Below, one piece after another: positions 1 to 11,597 of a DNA stretch of 64,000 nucleotides (position 1 is the stretch's first letter; each line of letters begins with the position of its first letter). This DNA is from Eutrigla gurnardus (taxonomy: Eukaryota; Chordata; Actinopteri; Perciformes; Triglidae), in assembly GCA_963514095.1 (NCBI GenBank), contig OY741265.1, positions 24,803,590 through 24,867,589 on the forward strand. Direction: 5' to 3'. A model generated the notes under the pieces. It ran no database searches. It worked only from the letters and a program-made list of their open reading frames with translations, and was not told where the DNA came from. A program made the translations under genes and the position numbers.

Positions 1-159
1 TTCTCGGCAGGTGCAGGAAGCTCTACAGAAGCACACGTTCCTGCATTTCCTTTCAAATCGTTAATTATGTAATCATATGACAGCGTATGAGCAAGCATTG
101 ATGCTGATGACAGCAAGACTACTTAGACGTTCCTGTCCTTCTGATGAATGCAGGTATGT

Positions 160-1034
160 TTAAATGAGCCTAAGTTGTGAAAAACTGCCGGGATGGTAAT
201 ATGTAGAGCAATCCAGGGATTTGGATAGACACCTCGGTTGTCCTGGAAGAGACAGGGGGCTTGTTCACCTGGTTTGTGATGTTAGGACACGTTGATCTCT
301 TATCAGGACCATAACCTAAAGCACTTTGAAATGTTGCTGTTTTCATGACAAAGGTTAAGATGTCCCGTGGCTCCTGAAAAGAAAGCAAAGAGCTTCATAG
401 CCCAGTTAGCCAATAGCATCCTCAGACGACTTGGTTGCATCAGCTACAAGGTACATTATATGTGCTCCACAACGAACAAACAATGCTCTTGAATTTTGCT
501 GTTGTATCGGGCATGGATATCCTTACTTCTTTCCTGTTAGATTAGCTCCTTGCCATTGGCCTCTACATTTATCCAATTGCTTCCACCACATCTGCTTTAT
601 TGCTGACATCTGGTGTACAGTCGAGAATGATGGATTCATATTTTACATCTTGGGTAGCCTACAGGAAACAGCGGTATGTACTGTTTAAGTGGAAATGATC
701 TGTATCAGTTCACTACAGTCCAAAATAATGTGTGTTATTTTGGCCAGGTGATTTTTCATCATAGGTGCACATGAGCTCAGCTTCCTTCAAGAGGTTCCCC
801 TGGCTCATAGAGACACTGAGAAGAGCCCCTGAAAGACAATATCACCACATTTTCTTTTCTGCCCCTAGTAATGCCAACTCCTGGTGGTCTGTTGCCATGT
901 TGTTCCTTAAGCATATGTCCACTTCCCTCCACCTGAGCATGCATTGTGCATTCAAATTGGGCACAACTTTAAACGGTGGACGTTTTAGGGCCATTGTAGG
1001 TAAATCCCTTGCCGTGTATGATGCTTGTGTGTAA
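160..1034 (-). pseudogene. hAT transposase relic (ZMYM-like)
   Basis: Read on the minus strand in shifting frames, this stretch gives pieces typical of the middle of ZMYM/TTF-type hAT transposases. Near 655-600 there is YESIILDCTPDVSNK (family form close to SVILDCTPD). Near 490-430 there is RALFVRCGAHIMYLVADATK, matching the PCGAHTLNLVVADAAKSS block. Near 930-700 there is a WREVDICLRNNMATDHQ segment, an AL-GAEKK segment and later YDEKSPGQNNTHYFG. The order of these blocks on the minus strand is partly rearranged relative to the usual transposase, and stops and frameshifts interrupt every frame, so this is a dead copy. No terminal repeats or target duplication were found. Identification rests on recalled family motifs and is moderately sure. 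Confidence 0.55.
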
Positions 1035-1117
1035 TATATTTTATAATGCTCTGTTTAAATTATTGTGCGTTGTGACTTTAGTAACGTTAGTGTTCTGTAC
1101 AGTAAATGACGATGCTA

Positions 1118-1346
1118 TAGCGGAAACAACCATCATTTATGCTTGTGTAACTCCCCAAAGATCTACCCATTTATTTTTCTAATTATTATTTCACAAGTTC
1201 CTTAGAGTGATGGCTGTTGATGGTTATTGTTGATTTTATCTATATACCAAATTGTCATCTTATGGGCATCTATTGATCGGGCGGTTGGGTTACTATGCTA
1301 GTGGTAGTTTTAACTTGTTTTCATAGCAACTGCAGACATCCTGTGT
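1118..1346 (+). repeat. partial arm of foldback element family
   Basis: This piece is clearly related to the arms of the two full foldback elements at 31006-32577 and 39099-39738. Shared landmarks in order are catttatgct, tttttctaattaat-like, gtgatggctgttgatggtta, ccaaattgtcatctta and tagtggtagtttt-acttgtt-tcatagcaac. The terminal repeat and the caaatttgc subrepeats are absent, so it is a fragment, with no target duplication visible. Confidence 0.7.
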
Positions 1347-1421
1347 TAGCGGAAACAAGCTACATTGAATTTGATACATTGTATAGTATAGCATGATGAG
1401 AGGTGTTTACTTTGATGTAGG

Positions 1422-1441
1422 CACACACACACACACACACA
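1422..1441. repeat. (CA)10 microsatellite
   Basis: Uninterrupted CA dinucleotide run. Confidence 0.95.
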
Positions 1442-1923
1442 GCCTATTATTATGAAATGGAAAGCATATGGCACCACAACAAACCAAAGCCAAGAGAGGA
1501 CCAAAGCAGGACCAGGCAAGGAGGACATTCATCAGAGAGACAACAAAGAGACCCTGAGGAAGCTGGACATTACTGGACATTACATTATATCACTACAGCT
1601 CTTATATCACTCAGGGAAATTCAACAGAATATGGGCCTTGCTGGTAATTTCCTCCTTGAAAAAAATGTGTTATAACCTGAACTGTCAAGGATGTCCTGCC
1701 TGATCTCCTAAAAAATGCTTTTCCACATTACTACATTATGAATTTGAGGGGAACATATTTAGTCATGGATCACTTTTGCTCTTGCAATGACCTGGTTTCC
1801 AACCGAGCTGTAACCACATGTTTCTAACTGTTTCAAATGAGCATTCAGTCCGGAAAAAGATATGTTTCCATGGAAACGTAATTGAGAGTGCACTTTAGGT
1901 GTTAAGTAACATAGGAGGCAGGG
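1442..1923. other. no recognised feature
   Basis: Short open frames only; none shows a known motif or convincing codon structure. Confidence 0.5.
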
Positions 1924-2013
1924 TTGAGCTGGGATCGGCTCCAGCCCCCCACGACCCTGAATACAGGATAAGCGGTAGACGATGGATGGATGGATGGATG
2001 GATGGATGGATGG
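1924..2013 (+). repeat. V-SINE / L2-type 3' tail with (TGGA)n
   Basis: The stretch gctgggatcggctccagccc, then cgaccctgaatacaggataa and gcggtaga, running into (TGGA)n, is the same 3' tail as the complete SINE at 26397-26770. Only the tail is present, with no A or B box upstream, so the copy is 5'-truncated. The terminal TGGA array spans about 1981-2013. Confidence 0.85.
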
Positions 2014-2115
2014 AGGAGACAGGGTTGGCATGTCACAAGCAAATCAAGCATAGTGCCTTTTTTGGAATTTATGTCCAGATATAACAAGGATCTTTTCTTT
2101 TTTTTAAGCGGTTTT

Positions 2116-2237
2116 ATGGTAGCCTGGAATTGTCCTACGTCTCTTGGTATGCTGATGCATTCAGAGTTCCTTTCACTGGAACTAAGGGGCCAAGCCCAGC
2201 TCCTGGAAAACAACCCCACACCATACCTTTTAATTTT
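2116..2237 (-). pseudogene. Tc1-like transposase fragment
   Basis: The reverse complement matches the 3' part of the Tc1-like copy at 20579-21392: it reads tggtgtggggttgtttt-ccaggagctgggcttggccccttagttccagtgaaaggaactctgaatgc, followed by agcataccaagagacgtaggacaattcca. Both copies share the same short segment of the DDE-domain region. No terminal repeat is left on either side. Confidence 0.8.
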
Positions 2238-2815
2238 CAGTAATAGCAATGTCCTTTCCTATGGTGTGATAAGAGTGTGTGGATGAAGCATTAACTTGTT
2301 AAATTGTACTCATTCTGTCGGTCTATGCTTTGTAACGTTCCTACTCTATGCTATTTGTTACTGTAAAACCTCCCCTGAGTCAGTCTGTGACTTGCTGTGA
2401 GTCAGTTTATAATAGCAACGATACGCATAAAAATGTCTGCTGCTCTCACCATCCTGCTATGATGATTTGAATAGGAATGTCCCTTCTACTCTATTTTATT
2501 TCTATGACTGGAACTAAAGCATGATCCACCTCCAGGGGCTTAAGCACCAAAGGACCCCTCTGTTGCCTCCCCTGCAGTGGCCCCCGATACGGTGTGATGA
2601 GGACAATAGCACTGTTACCCTGAAGTAGATTGCTGTGGCCTGGCAGATGGCAGAAATATAACAATTGAAATATTTATCAGTCACTTTTCTGAATCAACAT
2701 GAACTACTCTTCACATCAGCATCATTTTTATTTCCTTCTTCCAAAACAGTTGCGAGGAGCACACCAGGAGCAATAATCCTCCGTCGGCTGCATGGTTTCA
2801 CCAGTGATGGAGGTA
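2238..2815. other. no recognised feature
   Basis: AT-rich sequence without open frames of note or a repeat I recognise. Confidence 0.5.
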
Positions 2816-2938
2816 AATGGGTGTTGTTCCATTGGTGGCCTTGAAGGCCAATACCATCGTTTTGAATTGGATGTGTGCCGCAACAGGGAGCCAGTGGAGG
2901 TCACGGAGGAGGGGGGTCACATGTGAGAATTTGGGTAG
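2816..2938 (-). pseudogene. L2/Maui-like LINE ORF2 C-terminal fragment
   Basis: The minus strand encodes FNLPKFSHVTPLLRDLHWLP and a following IQFK-VLAFKATNG segment, nearly the same as plus-strand positions 5030-5140 of LINE A. This is the conserved C-terminal HWLPV block of L2-clade reverse transcriptases. The fragment meets an oppositely oriented LINE B piece head to head at about 2940. Confidence 0.85.
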
Positions 2939-2940
2939 AT

Positions 2941-3440
2941 TGAAGACAACCGCTTCTGACAAAGGACTAGTTTCTGTACTTGTCCTGCTAGATCTTAGTG
3001 CTGTGTTCGCCACCATTAACCATGAGATCCTATTATGTAGACTGGACAAATTATCATCAAAGGAACCGCATTAAGCTGGTTTAAAGCTGCTGATTTTTCA
3101 CTTCTCGCATGAAATGTTTTCAGAAACACATTTCGGTGAACAATTTTCGTAAAATAAGAGGGAGCTGGGAGGCTGCGAGGGGAGAACGATACAAGCTTGG
3201 AGGAGCAGAGGGGAGGGGTGTGTGTGTGGGGGGGGGGGAGGCTTTTAAAACCTTTCAAATTGTAGACTACAGCTTTAAGTACTATTTATCCAATAGATCT
3301 CAGTTTGTTCATGTTAATGAAAAATCCTCCATGTGCACTGAAGTGTTCCTCAATGCTCTGTGTTCGGACCAATTACTTTCAAATATGCTTCCTTTAGGCA
3401 ATATCATTAGAAGACAGTCTATAAACTTGCATAACTTGCA
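2941..3440 (+). pseudogene. LINE B ORF2 reverse transcriptase fragment, interrupted
   Basis: The plus strand reads ASDKGLVSVLVLLDLSAVFA (2964-3010), then TINHEILLCRLDKL, the RT block with the first catalytic Asp. After a 190-bp insertion (3085-3274) it continues at about 3280 as YLSNRSQFVHVNEKSS and a degenerate GPLLF/LPLGNIIRR region to about 3435. It matches the minus-strand LINE B copy at 58813-59063. Frame shifts and loss of the YADD region show it is dead. Confidence 0.85.
3085..3274. mobile_element. 190-bp TTAA-flanked MITE-like insertion
   Basis: This insertion splits LINE B RT sequence. The uninterrupted LINE at 58813-59063 (minus) reads ctggtttaagtcc, while here ctggtttaa is followed by the insert and then tttaagtac, so TTAA (or TTTAA) is duplicated at 3081-3084 and 3275-3278. 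The insert begins AGCTG and ends CAGCT, a very short inverted terminus. A TTAA duplication is typical of piggyBac and Kolobok elements; which of these is not decided. It holds a GT/G-rich run at about 3208-3241 and no coding sequence. Confidence 0.7.
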
Positions 3441-3489
3441 TATTAAACAAACTACCAGCGAGTCTTCCTTAACCTGCGTAACATTACTA

Positions 3490-5655
3490 GTCCATCGAGG
3501 AAGTCATAACAACTCAACCACCACCCCTTGCAGCCATGTGTCCTAACCCAGTCAGGACATCAAACCCAGACCCATCACTCAAGGCTGTAACCCATCTAAT
3601 CTCTGCTACCCACCATTCTCCACCGGTATGGAACTTGAAGTACTAGGGGGGCTATGGAACTGTCGGTCTGGAGTAAGGAAAGCAGACACCATTTCAGCGT
3701 ATGTCTCCCTGCAGACTCTCCGCTTCCTGGCCCTTACAGAAACCTGGATCACTCCAGAAAACACTGCCACTCGAGCTGCCCTCTCAACTGCCTACTTGTT
3801 TTCACACTCCCGAACAGACGAACAGGCCCCCAACTCCCACCTCTGATGGCCTTACCAGCTTTAGCCCTCTCTCCTCTGAAGACATTCACATACTTGTTAC
3901 GTCTAATCATGCCATCACCTGCTCCCTTGAGCCGATTCCCTCCTCTCTTCTCCAAGACATCTCACACGACATCTTGCCATTTCTCACCACTCTGATCAAC
4001 TCCTCCCTCACCTCAGAGCTCATTCCAGTAGCTTTCAAAACAGTGAAGCCACTCCTGAAAAAACCCACCCTAGATGCTGCTGACATCTGAAACTACAGAC
4101 CTGTATCTCTTCTTTCATTCCTCTCTAATAACCCTGGAACGTGCCACCTACAACCAACCCCTATCTCTAGCAGAACAACCTCCTTGATCCTAATCAATCA
4201 GGATTCAGGACTGCTCACTCCACTGAGACGGCCCTCCTCACAGTGACTGAGTCCCTGCGAGACGCCAGAGCCTCATCCCACTCCTCCGTTCTCATTCTCC
4301 TCGACCTATCTGCTGCATTCGACACAGTCAACCACCAAATCCTTCTATCCACCATGGCTGAACTTGTCATCACTGACTCTGCTCTAACCTGGGTCACATC
4401 ATACCTGCGCATCGCACCTTTCAGGTCACATGGAATGGCTCTATGTCCAAACCCTGTTCTCTGGACACAGGTGTCCCTCAAGGCACAGTACTAGGGCTGC
4501 TTCTGTTCTCAATATACGTCGGATCACTAGGCTCTGTAATCACATCACATGGATTCTCCTACCATTGTTATGCAGATGCCACTCAGCTGTTCCTCATTTT
4601 TCCCCCAACCTCCGACACCCACATTGCAACTCGCATCTCAGAATGTCTAGCAGACATCTCTGTCTGGACAACTGCACATCACCTCAAGCTTAACCTGCAT
4701 AAAACCAAACTCCTCTTCATCCTGGGGAAAGACTGCCCTCGCATGGACGGTCCATGGACATCACAGTACTGCCTTCACCAAATGCGAGGAGCCTGGGTGT
4801 AATCCTCAACGACCAACTATACTGTACCCCCAAAATCACTGCTGTCTCCCGATCCTGCAGATTTGCCCTCTACAATATCCGCAGGATTCGGACTTTCCTC
4901 ACAAAGGATGCAACGCAACTCCTGGTCCAAGCACTGGTCATCTCTCGCCTTGACTACTGCAACTCTCTCCTGCCCTGCCTCAACGACTAAACCATTGCAG
5001 TGTTTCCAGAACACTGCAGCACACCTTGTCTTCAATCTACCCAAATTCTCCCATGTGACCCCCCTCCTCCGTGACCTCCACTGGCTCCCTGTCGCAGCTC
5101 GCATCCAATTCAAGATGATGACACTGGCCTCAAGGCCATCAATGGCCGATCTACCTCCAAACATTGGCGAAACCACACGCCCCGACACAAGCACTTCACT
5201 CCTCTGCTTCAGATGGCCAGCTGGTACCACCATCGCTGAAATCAAACAAATGTCGCTTAGCAAAGTCCCGACTCTTTTCTGTTCTGGCGCCTCAATGTCA
5301 GGACAGCAGAGTCACTTGCTGTCTTCCGCAAAAGACTCAAGACTCACCTTCAGACTTCACCTCAACTCTGCATAGCGTGACTCACTTCCACAAAAATAGC
5401 ACTTCCATGTTCTTACTTTTGTGCTACAGGTAAGAACGTGGAAGTGCTATTTTTTTTATCATGGCACTGTTGTTCTTAAGGTTTGCATGCTGAACAGTTA
5501 CTACTTTACTCGGATGAGGACCTAACACTTGTTTCTCCTTTTTCGCTCTTACTTCTTCGGCAATGATATGTTGTGGTTTCTTTCTTTCGACAAATGTACT
5601 TATTGTAAGTCGCTTTGGACAAAAGCGCCTGCTAAATGCCCTTAATGTAAATGTA
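3490..5655 (+). pseudogene. L2/Maui-like LINE A, degenerate
   Basis: Non-LTR retrotransposon remnant. The endonuclease start is visible at about 3645-3815 (GGLWNCRSGVRKAD, then FLALTETWITPENTATRAAL). Nearly all the rest of the endonuclease is deleted, and the frame resumes near 3843 with SSEDIHILV-TSNHAITCSLEPIPSSLL and VKPLLKKPTLDAADI. RT follows: LILLDLSAAFDTVNHQILLS at about 4285-4350. The catalytic box reads YADATQLF at about 4568, so the second Asp of YADD is changed to Ala. The C-terminal HWLPVAARIQFK lies near 5080-5115. The 3' end has gtcgctttggacaaaagcg and a taaatgta-type tail at 5610-5655, usual for teleost L2 elements. Many stops and frameshifts. Confidence 0.88.
5392..5454. repeat. 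25-bp-stem hairpin in LINE A 3' region
   Basis: aaaaatagcacttccatgtt and cttac (5392-5416) pair with gtaagaacgtggaagtgcta and ttttt (5430-5454), with one G-T pair and a 13-nt loop. Confidence 0.8.
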
Positions 5656-6796
5656 TTAGCTTCTCTGCACTGGCTCCCAGTAAAATCCAGAATAGAATTT
5701 AAAATACTTCCCCTCGCTTACAAGGCTCTTAATGGTCAAGCACCATCCTATCTTAAAGAGCTCATTAAACCCTACTGTCCTACTGCACTACTCTCTCAGA
5801 ATAAAGGGTTACTTGTAGTTCCTAAAGTCTCTAAATTAGAGCAGGTGCCCAAGACTTTCAGCCATCAAGCTCCTCTTGTGTGGAACCATCTTCCGGTTCT
5901 GGGTCGGGAGACAGACACTGTTCCCACATTTAAGAGTAGGCTAAAAACTTTCTCTTTGACACCGCTTATAGCTAGGGCTGGCTCAAGTTTGCTTTGACCC
6001 AGCTTTTAGTTATTTATTCTTCTATAGGCCTAGATCACCGGGGGATTTATAATGACACACTGAGCCTCTCTCTCTTTCTCTCTCTCGCTCTCTCTGTGTA
6101 TGTTTCCAGAGTCCCTGTGCTTTCTCATCTAGCAGGTCTCCCTAGACCGTGGTGGAACCGGATCCCGACTGCAGTGACGCTGTGGTCTAGTTTGACTCTT
6201 ACCGCTAGAATTGTTAAGGCGGCTGACTATTGATTAAAGAAATTGACTTAAATCTGCATCTCTACACTTGACGCCATCTGGGATTACTCCCGGGAGTCTG
6301 GCTATGCTTTCTTGTCCAGCAGAGTCTGCTGAGGTCCTGACAGATGCAGACTGCTAACTGGCCTGATGTAGGAAACACCATATTGTAGCTCCACCTGCCC
6401 GCTGTGTGACTGCTCAACAACTACTGCTTTTTGGTCTACGGCAACATGGTTGGGGTGGATCCATCTCAACGTGGCTTTGCCTGCCACCATGGACTACTAA
6501 TGTTGATACTATTGTTTCTGTTAATACTACCACTGCTGTTAATACTCCTACTGCTATACTACTACCAACACCAAATCCAGATGGAACCCAAGGGCCTGGT
6601 CTGCACAAGATTTATGTCTAAAAGCCTATTAAGGCAGTATTTTCTCTCCACTGTAATGCTTGTTCCTGAGTGATCTTGGGACTTTGAAAATGTATTAACT
6701 CTGAAAATCAGCATATTCTAGTCCTGCTCAATGTCTTAAAGGTCCAGAGATAACTTCTGTTGTGATATGACACTATAAATAAAATTGAATTGAACT
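5656..6796 (+). pseudogene. LINE B 3' end (ORF2 C-terminus and 3'UTR)
   Basis: A 5'-truncated LINE copy directly follows the LINE A tail. The ORF2 C-terminus is open from about 5656 to 5997: ASLHWLPVKSRIEFKILPLA, then YKALNGQAPSYLKELIKPY and, near the end, VWNHLPVLGRETDTVPTFKS. It ends at a TGA at 5995-5997. The 3'UTR contains a CT-rich run (6064-6096) and ends with ataaataaaattgaattgaa (6775-6796), the short repeated tail that such LINEs carry instead of poly(A). Without the RT core it cannot move. Confidence 0.85.
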
Positions 6797-7446
6797 GCCG
6801 TGAGACTGGGTTGGTTTGTAACTGTCTTGCTGATATTACAGACACCAATCAAAGACACTGGCCACGTTGATGGACTCACAGCTTTGCTCTGAATGCAAGG
6901 GAAACACTTTATTGCTTGGTCTAGCGTCTGTGATGGCGTGTCAATATATGCTTGTAAAGTGCATTGTATTTGTGTCTCAATTCAGAGCATCCTCCAAAGG
7001 ATGCAGCCTTTGAAGACCGTGAAGGCCGAACCGGGTGGTTTCTGAATGAGACGGTCTGGTATACCAAGGATTACCTGTTTGCATCACCAGCTGCTCACAC
7101 GCCCACCTGTTGCTGCTCACCTAGCAACAAGCTGCGGTTGAATGAATGCAATGTTTTATGATTAAATGGAATCAGAGATCATATTACAATGCAATGCAAT
7201 ATTACAATACGATGAATTTGGCTGTAAATGATCCATCAGTTGGATCCTCCAAACCTGTAAAAAAAGGCTGCATTTCCAGATTTGAAGATATCTTTGAAAT
7301 GAGACAGCCTTGTTGCCGTCACTGTGATGCATAGATTATTCAAATGCAGCTTCCGAAAGATACGGCCCCTGAATTGGGTTACAGGGAGTGTTTTTCTCAA
7401 AATAAACCTCCGTCTTCAGAGGAAGTTAGGTTTAGGTAACATACCC
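6797..7446. other. no recognised feature
   Basis: Short open frames only; no motif recognised. Confidence 0.5.
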
Positions 7447-7454
7447 ACTTAGGT

Positions 7455-8525
7455 TTAAGGCAAGGCAAGGCAAGGCAACTTTATTTGTATAAAAAATAGA
7501 AGAATTAAAAGAAAATAAAGGCAAAATTAAAAATGCATTACAGAAAGAAAAGGAGAATAAAAACATACTTGCAATAATTAAAAACAGTGCAGACATTAAA
7601 AGATTTAGCAGAAAGCTATGGTGAACATAAAAGTTTTCAGTCTAGTTTTAAAAGTGGTCAGAGTTGGGGCAAGTCTTACATCTTCAGGAAGTTTATTCCA
7701 GCCATTTGTTGCATAGTGACTAAATGATGCTCTCCCGTGATTGTTGTTTACTCTGGGAATCACTAACAGATTGGTCTCAGAAGATCTTAGTGGTCTAGAA
7801 GTCTTATGTAGTGGGAGCATATCAGTGATATACTTCGGTCCTAGACCATGTAGTGATTTATATGTGAGCAGGAGGATTTTGAAATAAATTCTCTGACATA
7901 CAGGGAGCCAATGTAAGAATTTAAGAGTTGGTGTAATGTGCTCACATTTTTTGGTCTTTGTAAGAACTCTAGCAGCAGCGTTCTGAACAAGCTGTAGCTG
8001 CCTGACAGTTTTTTTTCGGAAGACCTGCAAGGAGACCATTACAGTAGTCTAGCCTACTAGTAATAAAGGCATTTACAAGTTTTTCTAGGTCTTGAGCTGA
8101 CATGAGCCCTCTAAGTCTTGCTACATTTTTTAGGTGATAGTAGGCTGATTTTGTCACTGATTTAATGTGACTGTCGAAATGTAAATCAGAATCCATAATA
8201 ACCCCAAGATTTCTGGCTTTGTTTGAGGTTTTCAGGGACAGAGAGTGAAGGTGTTGCATTACTTTAAACCTTTCTTTTTTAGCACCAAAAACAATTATCT
8301 CAGTTTTGTCCTCATTTAGTTGTAGGAAGTTTTGGCACATCCAGTCTTTGACTTGCTCAATGCACTGGCACAGAAGATATATGGGGCGATAGTCGTTTGG
8401 TGATAGTGCTACATAGATTTGGGTGTCATCGGCATAGCAATGGTGGTCAATGTTATTATTTTGCATGATTTGTCTTAGTGGGAGCATGTAGATGTTGAAT
8501 AAAGTCGGAAAGAGCGTGGTTGATG
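7455..8525 (-). pseudogene. LINE C, 5'-truncated (RT to 3' end)
   Basis: Minus-strand non-LTR retrotransposon. From 8520 downward it reads PTLFNIYMLPLRQIMQNNN, then the RT catalytic box CYADDTQIYVALSP (about 8430), WMCQNFLQLNEDKTEIIVFG, ARNLGVIMDSDLHFDSHIKS and AFITSRLDYCNGLLAGLPKK. After a frameshift at about 7990-8030 it goes on with QLVQNAAARVLTKTKK, LKFLHWLPVCQRIYFKILLL and the C-terminus at 7605. The 3' tail is a (TTGCC)n short repeat after aataaag on the minus strand (7455-7490). The YADD box is intact, but the 5' part is missing and the frame is broken. Confidence 0.88.
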
Positions 8526-8530
8526 TAAAC

Positions 8531-10653
8531 TGTACTGTAGAACAATTCATATTGCTAACAACTCACCTGACTGAAAGTTTACTGTTAGTTTAACACAGGA
8601 CTCAAACAGTGCACTGACAGATCCAGGTTATCCCACGAAGGTGTGGAGAAACCTCTCCTTCCAATCACATTCTGACTGCAGATGTACTATAGTGGTTAAG
8701 TGGTTAATAGTTGGCCATGTCTGAGAATCCACACCTGGGTGTCGATGCAACATATCAAGGCCACCAAGTACAGAAGACTATGGAAAACTGTAAACACTGT
8801 TATCACAAGTTGTTATTGAAATGCCCTGTCTAACAAAAAATCACTGGGAAGACCCTGTCAAAGGGTAGGGTGTGAGTGAGATATCTGTAAGTATATAAAA
8901 AAAAACACAATCCTGATTAAACAAGACGTTGATATGTCTGCAAATCAGATAATAATTGTGGAACTGACCATCTATTTATAAAAAAAAAAGAAGTTAGTCC
9001 TAGGGGCGTGGAAACCCCTGGGACCTACAGTATATAAACTGGAGGCTCTCCTCTCATCTGTGACTCCAACTGTGAGTGTATTTGATAGATAGTATATCAA
9101 GTCTTAATAGAGTAGTTGAAGTTCCACTACTACAGTACGGTCGATGTAGTTCTAGCCACTGGGACAGGAAAGGGTCTCAATATGTAAATGACATGCCTTG
9201 ACGGCATCCACACACCTCAAACAGGCAGTTTAACCACCTAATGGCAGAGAGCAGCAACTTCTCCAACTCCCCAACCAATACATGGTTATTGGTACAGTTA
9301 TACGCCTGTCTTCTCTCAGCTTGCAGACACAGCATGAAGGCCTCCGGGGACTCATGATTGACACAGGAGCCATGCAGCAAGTCTTGTTCCCCATCAAAGT
9401 AAACTTGTGGCACAGTGACAGTGCTGTTTCTAAACCAGGTGTTGGTGGATTTTTAACCTACCTCAAGCTGTTAAATTTGACATGGGTTAAACCCTCAATC
9501 TGGCAAAAGTTGCACGATAAAACAGTTTGACAAATTTGTTGCCCTAATAAGTATGTGTCAACATGTGCATTACCCTCCTGCTATTTGTGGTGGTAGAACT
9601 TTAACAGCATTCAAATAAACTCCCTCTTTTATGGCTACACTAATACTAGCAGTCTTAATCACATCCTGCTGGAGCTGGTTGGTGTGACACAATTGTGGTT
9701 TCCAGGGCTGGAAGCGGCGTTGCTCCTGCTGAAACACGCAACGCTGCAGCGTATACCTGTCAGTGGATCGCGGTGGAAATAAACCTGTGGCTTTATTGTG
9801 TGATTTCATCTTTTGCAGTTTTATATCTAGGAATGTACAAAACCTATATTCATTTATTTATTTGTTTTCTCTTTCTGTCTGTAGACACAACCATGGGAGG
9901 AGTACCTGTACCTATTCACTGCTAGGCCTTAATTCTTGGCTATGTCGCAAACAGTTTACAATGTGTAACTTAATCCCACTACTCTGAGGTGAAGTTCACC
10001 TCCAGTCTTTGTTTTGCCTCAAATTAAGGTTCTATATCCATTGCCTAAACTCCTTTCTCCTTGCATCTCCTACTCGCCTCGTCCTGTCGCATCTCAGATG
10101 AGAGGAGTGGTAGCGAGGAAAAGAATCAAGGGTGTAGAAAGTTGGAAATGAGAAGAGGGGCAGATCAGCATAGAGGGGATGAGTGGATGATGGCTCGTGA
10201 TCAAAGTCTGGGTATCTTGTGGATGGAAGAGAATGGCAGCGAAGAGGTTTCTCTTTACCTCCTTGATGAGCGATCCTCTGTCTGAAGAAACAATCTCAGC
10301 ACACCATCTTATTCCTAGAATACATCTCGAGGAGTGAGCACACTTCCCAGGGCAGCTTTAAGGGAGAATAGCCCAGTGTAGCCATTGTGGAAGTCTTTTC
10401 AGCACCCGTGACATATGAAAGAGGAGTGACACATCTGCAATAATTTCAAACCATGGCAGGACTCTTCAAATGCAACTTACTGACTTACTTTAAGTTGCTG
10501 TTATGATGAGTTAATGCATGTTGAACTGTGTATGTATATGTATAGGAAGGTACATACAGAAAAGAAAATGTGTGCTTCCTCCACTTCATAAACTACAGTG
10601 TTGCCATTGTTACTGACTGACAGGCTGCAAGTTGTAGACGGTTTGAGAGTGAA
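8531..10653. other. no gene; possible weak LTR-retroelement traces
   Basis: Two weak hints only. At 8990-9110 the sequence tacagtatataaactggagg followed by a C/T-rich stretch looks like an LTR promoter with a TATA box. At 9177-9413 the minus strand encodes ESPEAFMLCLQAERRQA in a gag-like setting. Neither is supported by terminal repeats, a primer-binding site or pol sequence. The remainder shows nothing I recognise. Confidence 0.3.
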
Positions 10654-10666
10654 TGAGAGAGAGAGA

Positions 10667-10746
<80 letters not shown>
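10654..10746. repeat. (GA)n microsatellite
   Basis: About 90 bp of nearly pure GA repeat with rare GT or GAAT interruptions at the left end. Confidence 0.97.
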
Positions 10747-10750
<4 letters not shown>

Positions 10751-10959
10751 TTTTATTGTGTGTGATGTTTAGCAAAATTATTAGGAAAAAGAAATGTTTG
10801 AGAAGTTTAGACTTTTTTTATTTTACAGAAGAAATTACTTAGCTACCAGAAAAACAGGAAATGCTTTCCACTTTATGGCCTCATATTTTTCACCTCATAT
10901 AAACTGTATAAAATACTGACAGATGAACTACCCTATGAGTGTCATAATGTGTGAAGAAA

Positions 10960-11500
10960 GCGTCCCCACCACCCCATCATCACTGAAAACGAAACAGTAG
11001 AGACAGTAGACCACTTCAAATACCTTGGACTCACAATTGACAGAAACATCACCTTTGAACACCACACAACAGACATTCACAAAAAAGGAAATCAAAGACT
11101 ATCAGCAGCAACTAAAAAGACTTTATGTTGCCCCCCCCATCTACTCCTACTACTGTATACCAGCATTGTACAACCCATTGTATTATACTGTTCCACCTGC
11201 TTCTTCAACATGCTCACTGTCAAAAACCGACTTACTCAGATAACCAATACTGCCACCAAATAATAGGTCTGCACACCCCCAATCAACAAGAACTAAACAG
11301 CAAGGCCATCACATGTATCGCACATGCAATATCCCTGGACAACACACACCCACTCAACCGTTACTTCTCACTTCTACCTTCAGGTGGGAGGTATAGAAGC
11401 ATAAGGTGCAACAAAGCCCGCTTCAGCAGAAGCCTAATCCCCTCAGCCATCCTGATAGTCCCACAGATAATGTTTGTAACATGGAGAAACCATGTACCCC
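10960..11500 (+). pseudogene. Rex1-like LINE D, RT C-terminal part
   Basis: The plus strand in shifting frames encodes VDHFKYLGLTIDRNITFEHH (about 11007-11066), then TTDIHKKGNQRLSAATKKTL, IVQPIVLYCSTCFFNMLTVK and, near the end, HPLNRYFSLLPSGGRYRSIR and FSRSLIPSAI. The LPSGRRYR-type ending is characteristic of the Rex1/Babar group of CR1-like LINEs. Only the last third of ORF2 remains and at least two frameshifts occur. The 3'UTR seems to continue past the hAT insertion, at 12326 onward. Confidence 0.78.
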
Positions 11501-11597
11501 AGTGATGTATGATGTGACAAGCAGGGGCGGGGTTAGGGGATGGCTACTTGGGCTCAAGCCCCGGATGTTTTTGCCAAAGCCCCGAATGTTTACAGTA

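Noticed and set aside
3109..3546. 145-codon open frame on the plus strand
   Set aside because: Runs across the TTAA insertion and a decayed LINE piece; not one protein.
9282..9530. DTGA motif suggesting a retroviral-type protease
   Set aside because: A four-residue match alone (GLMIDTGAM) with no supporting gag or pol sequence in frame.
10593..10775. Ser/Leu-rich open frame on the minus strand
   Set aside because: Translation of the GA microsatellite.
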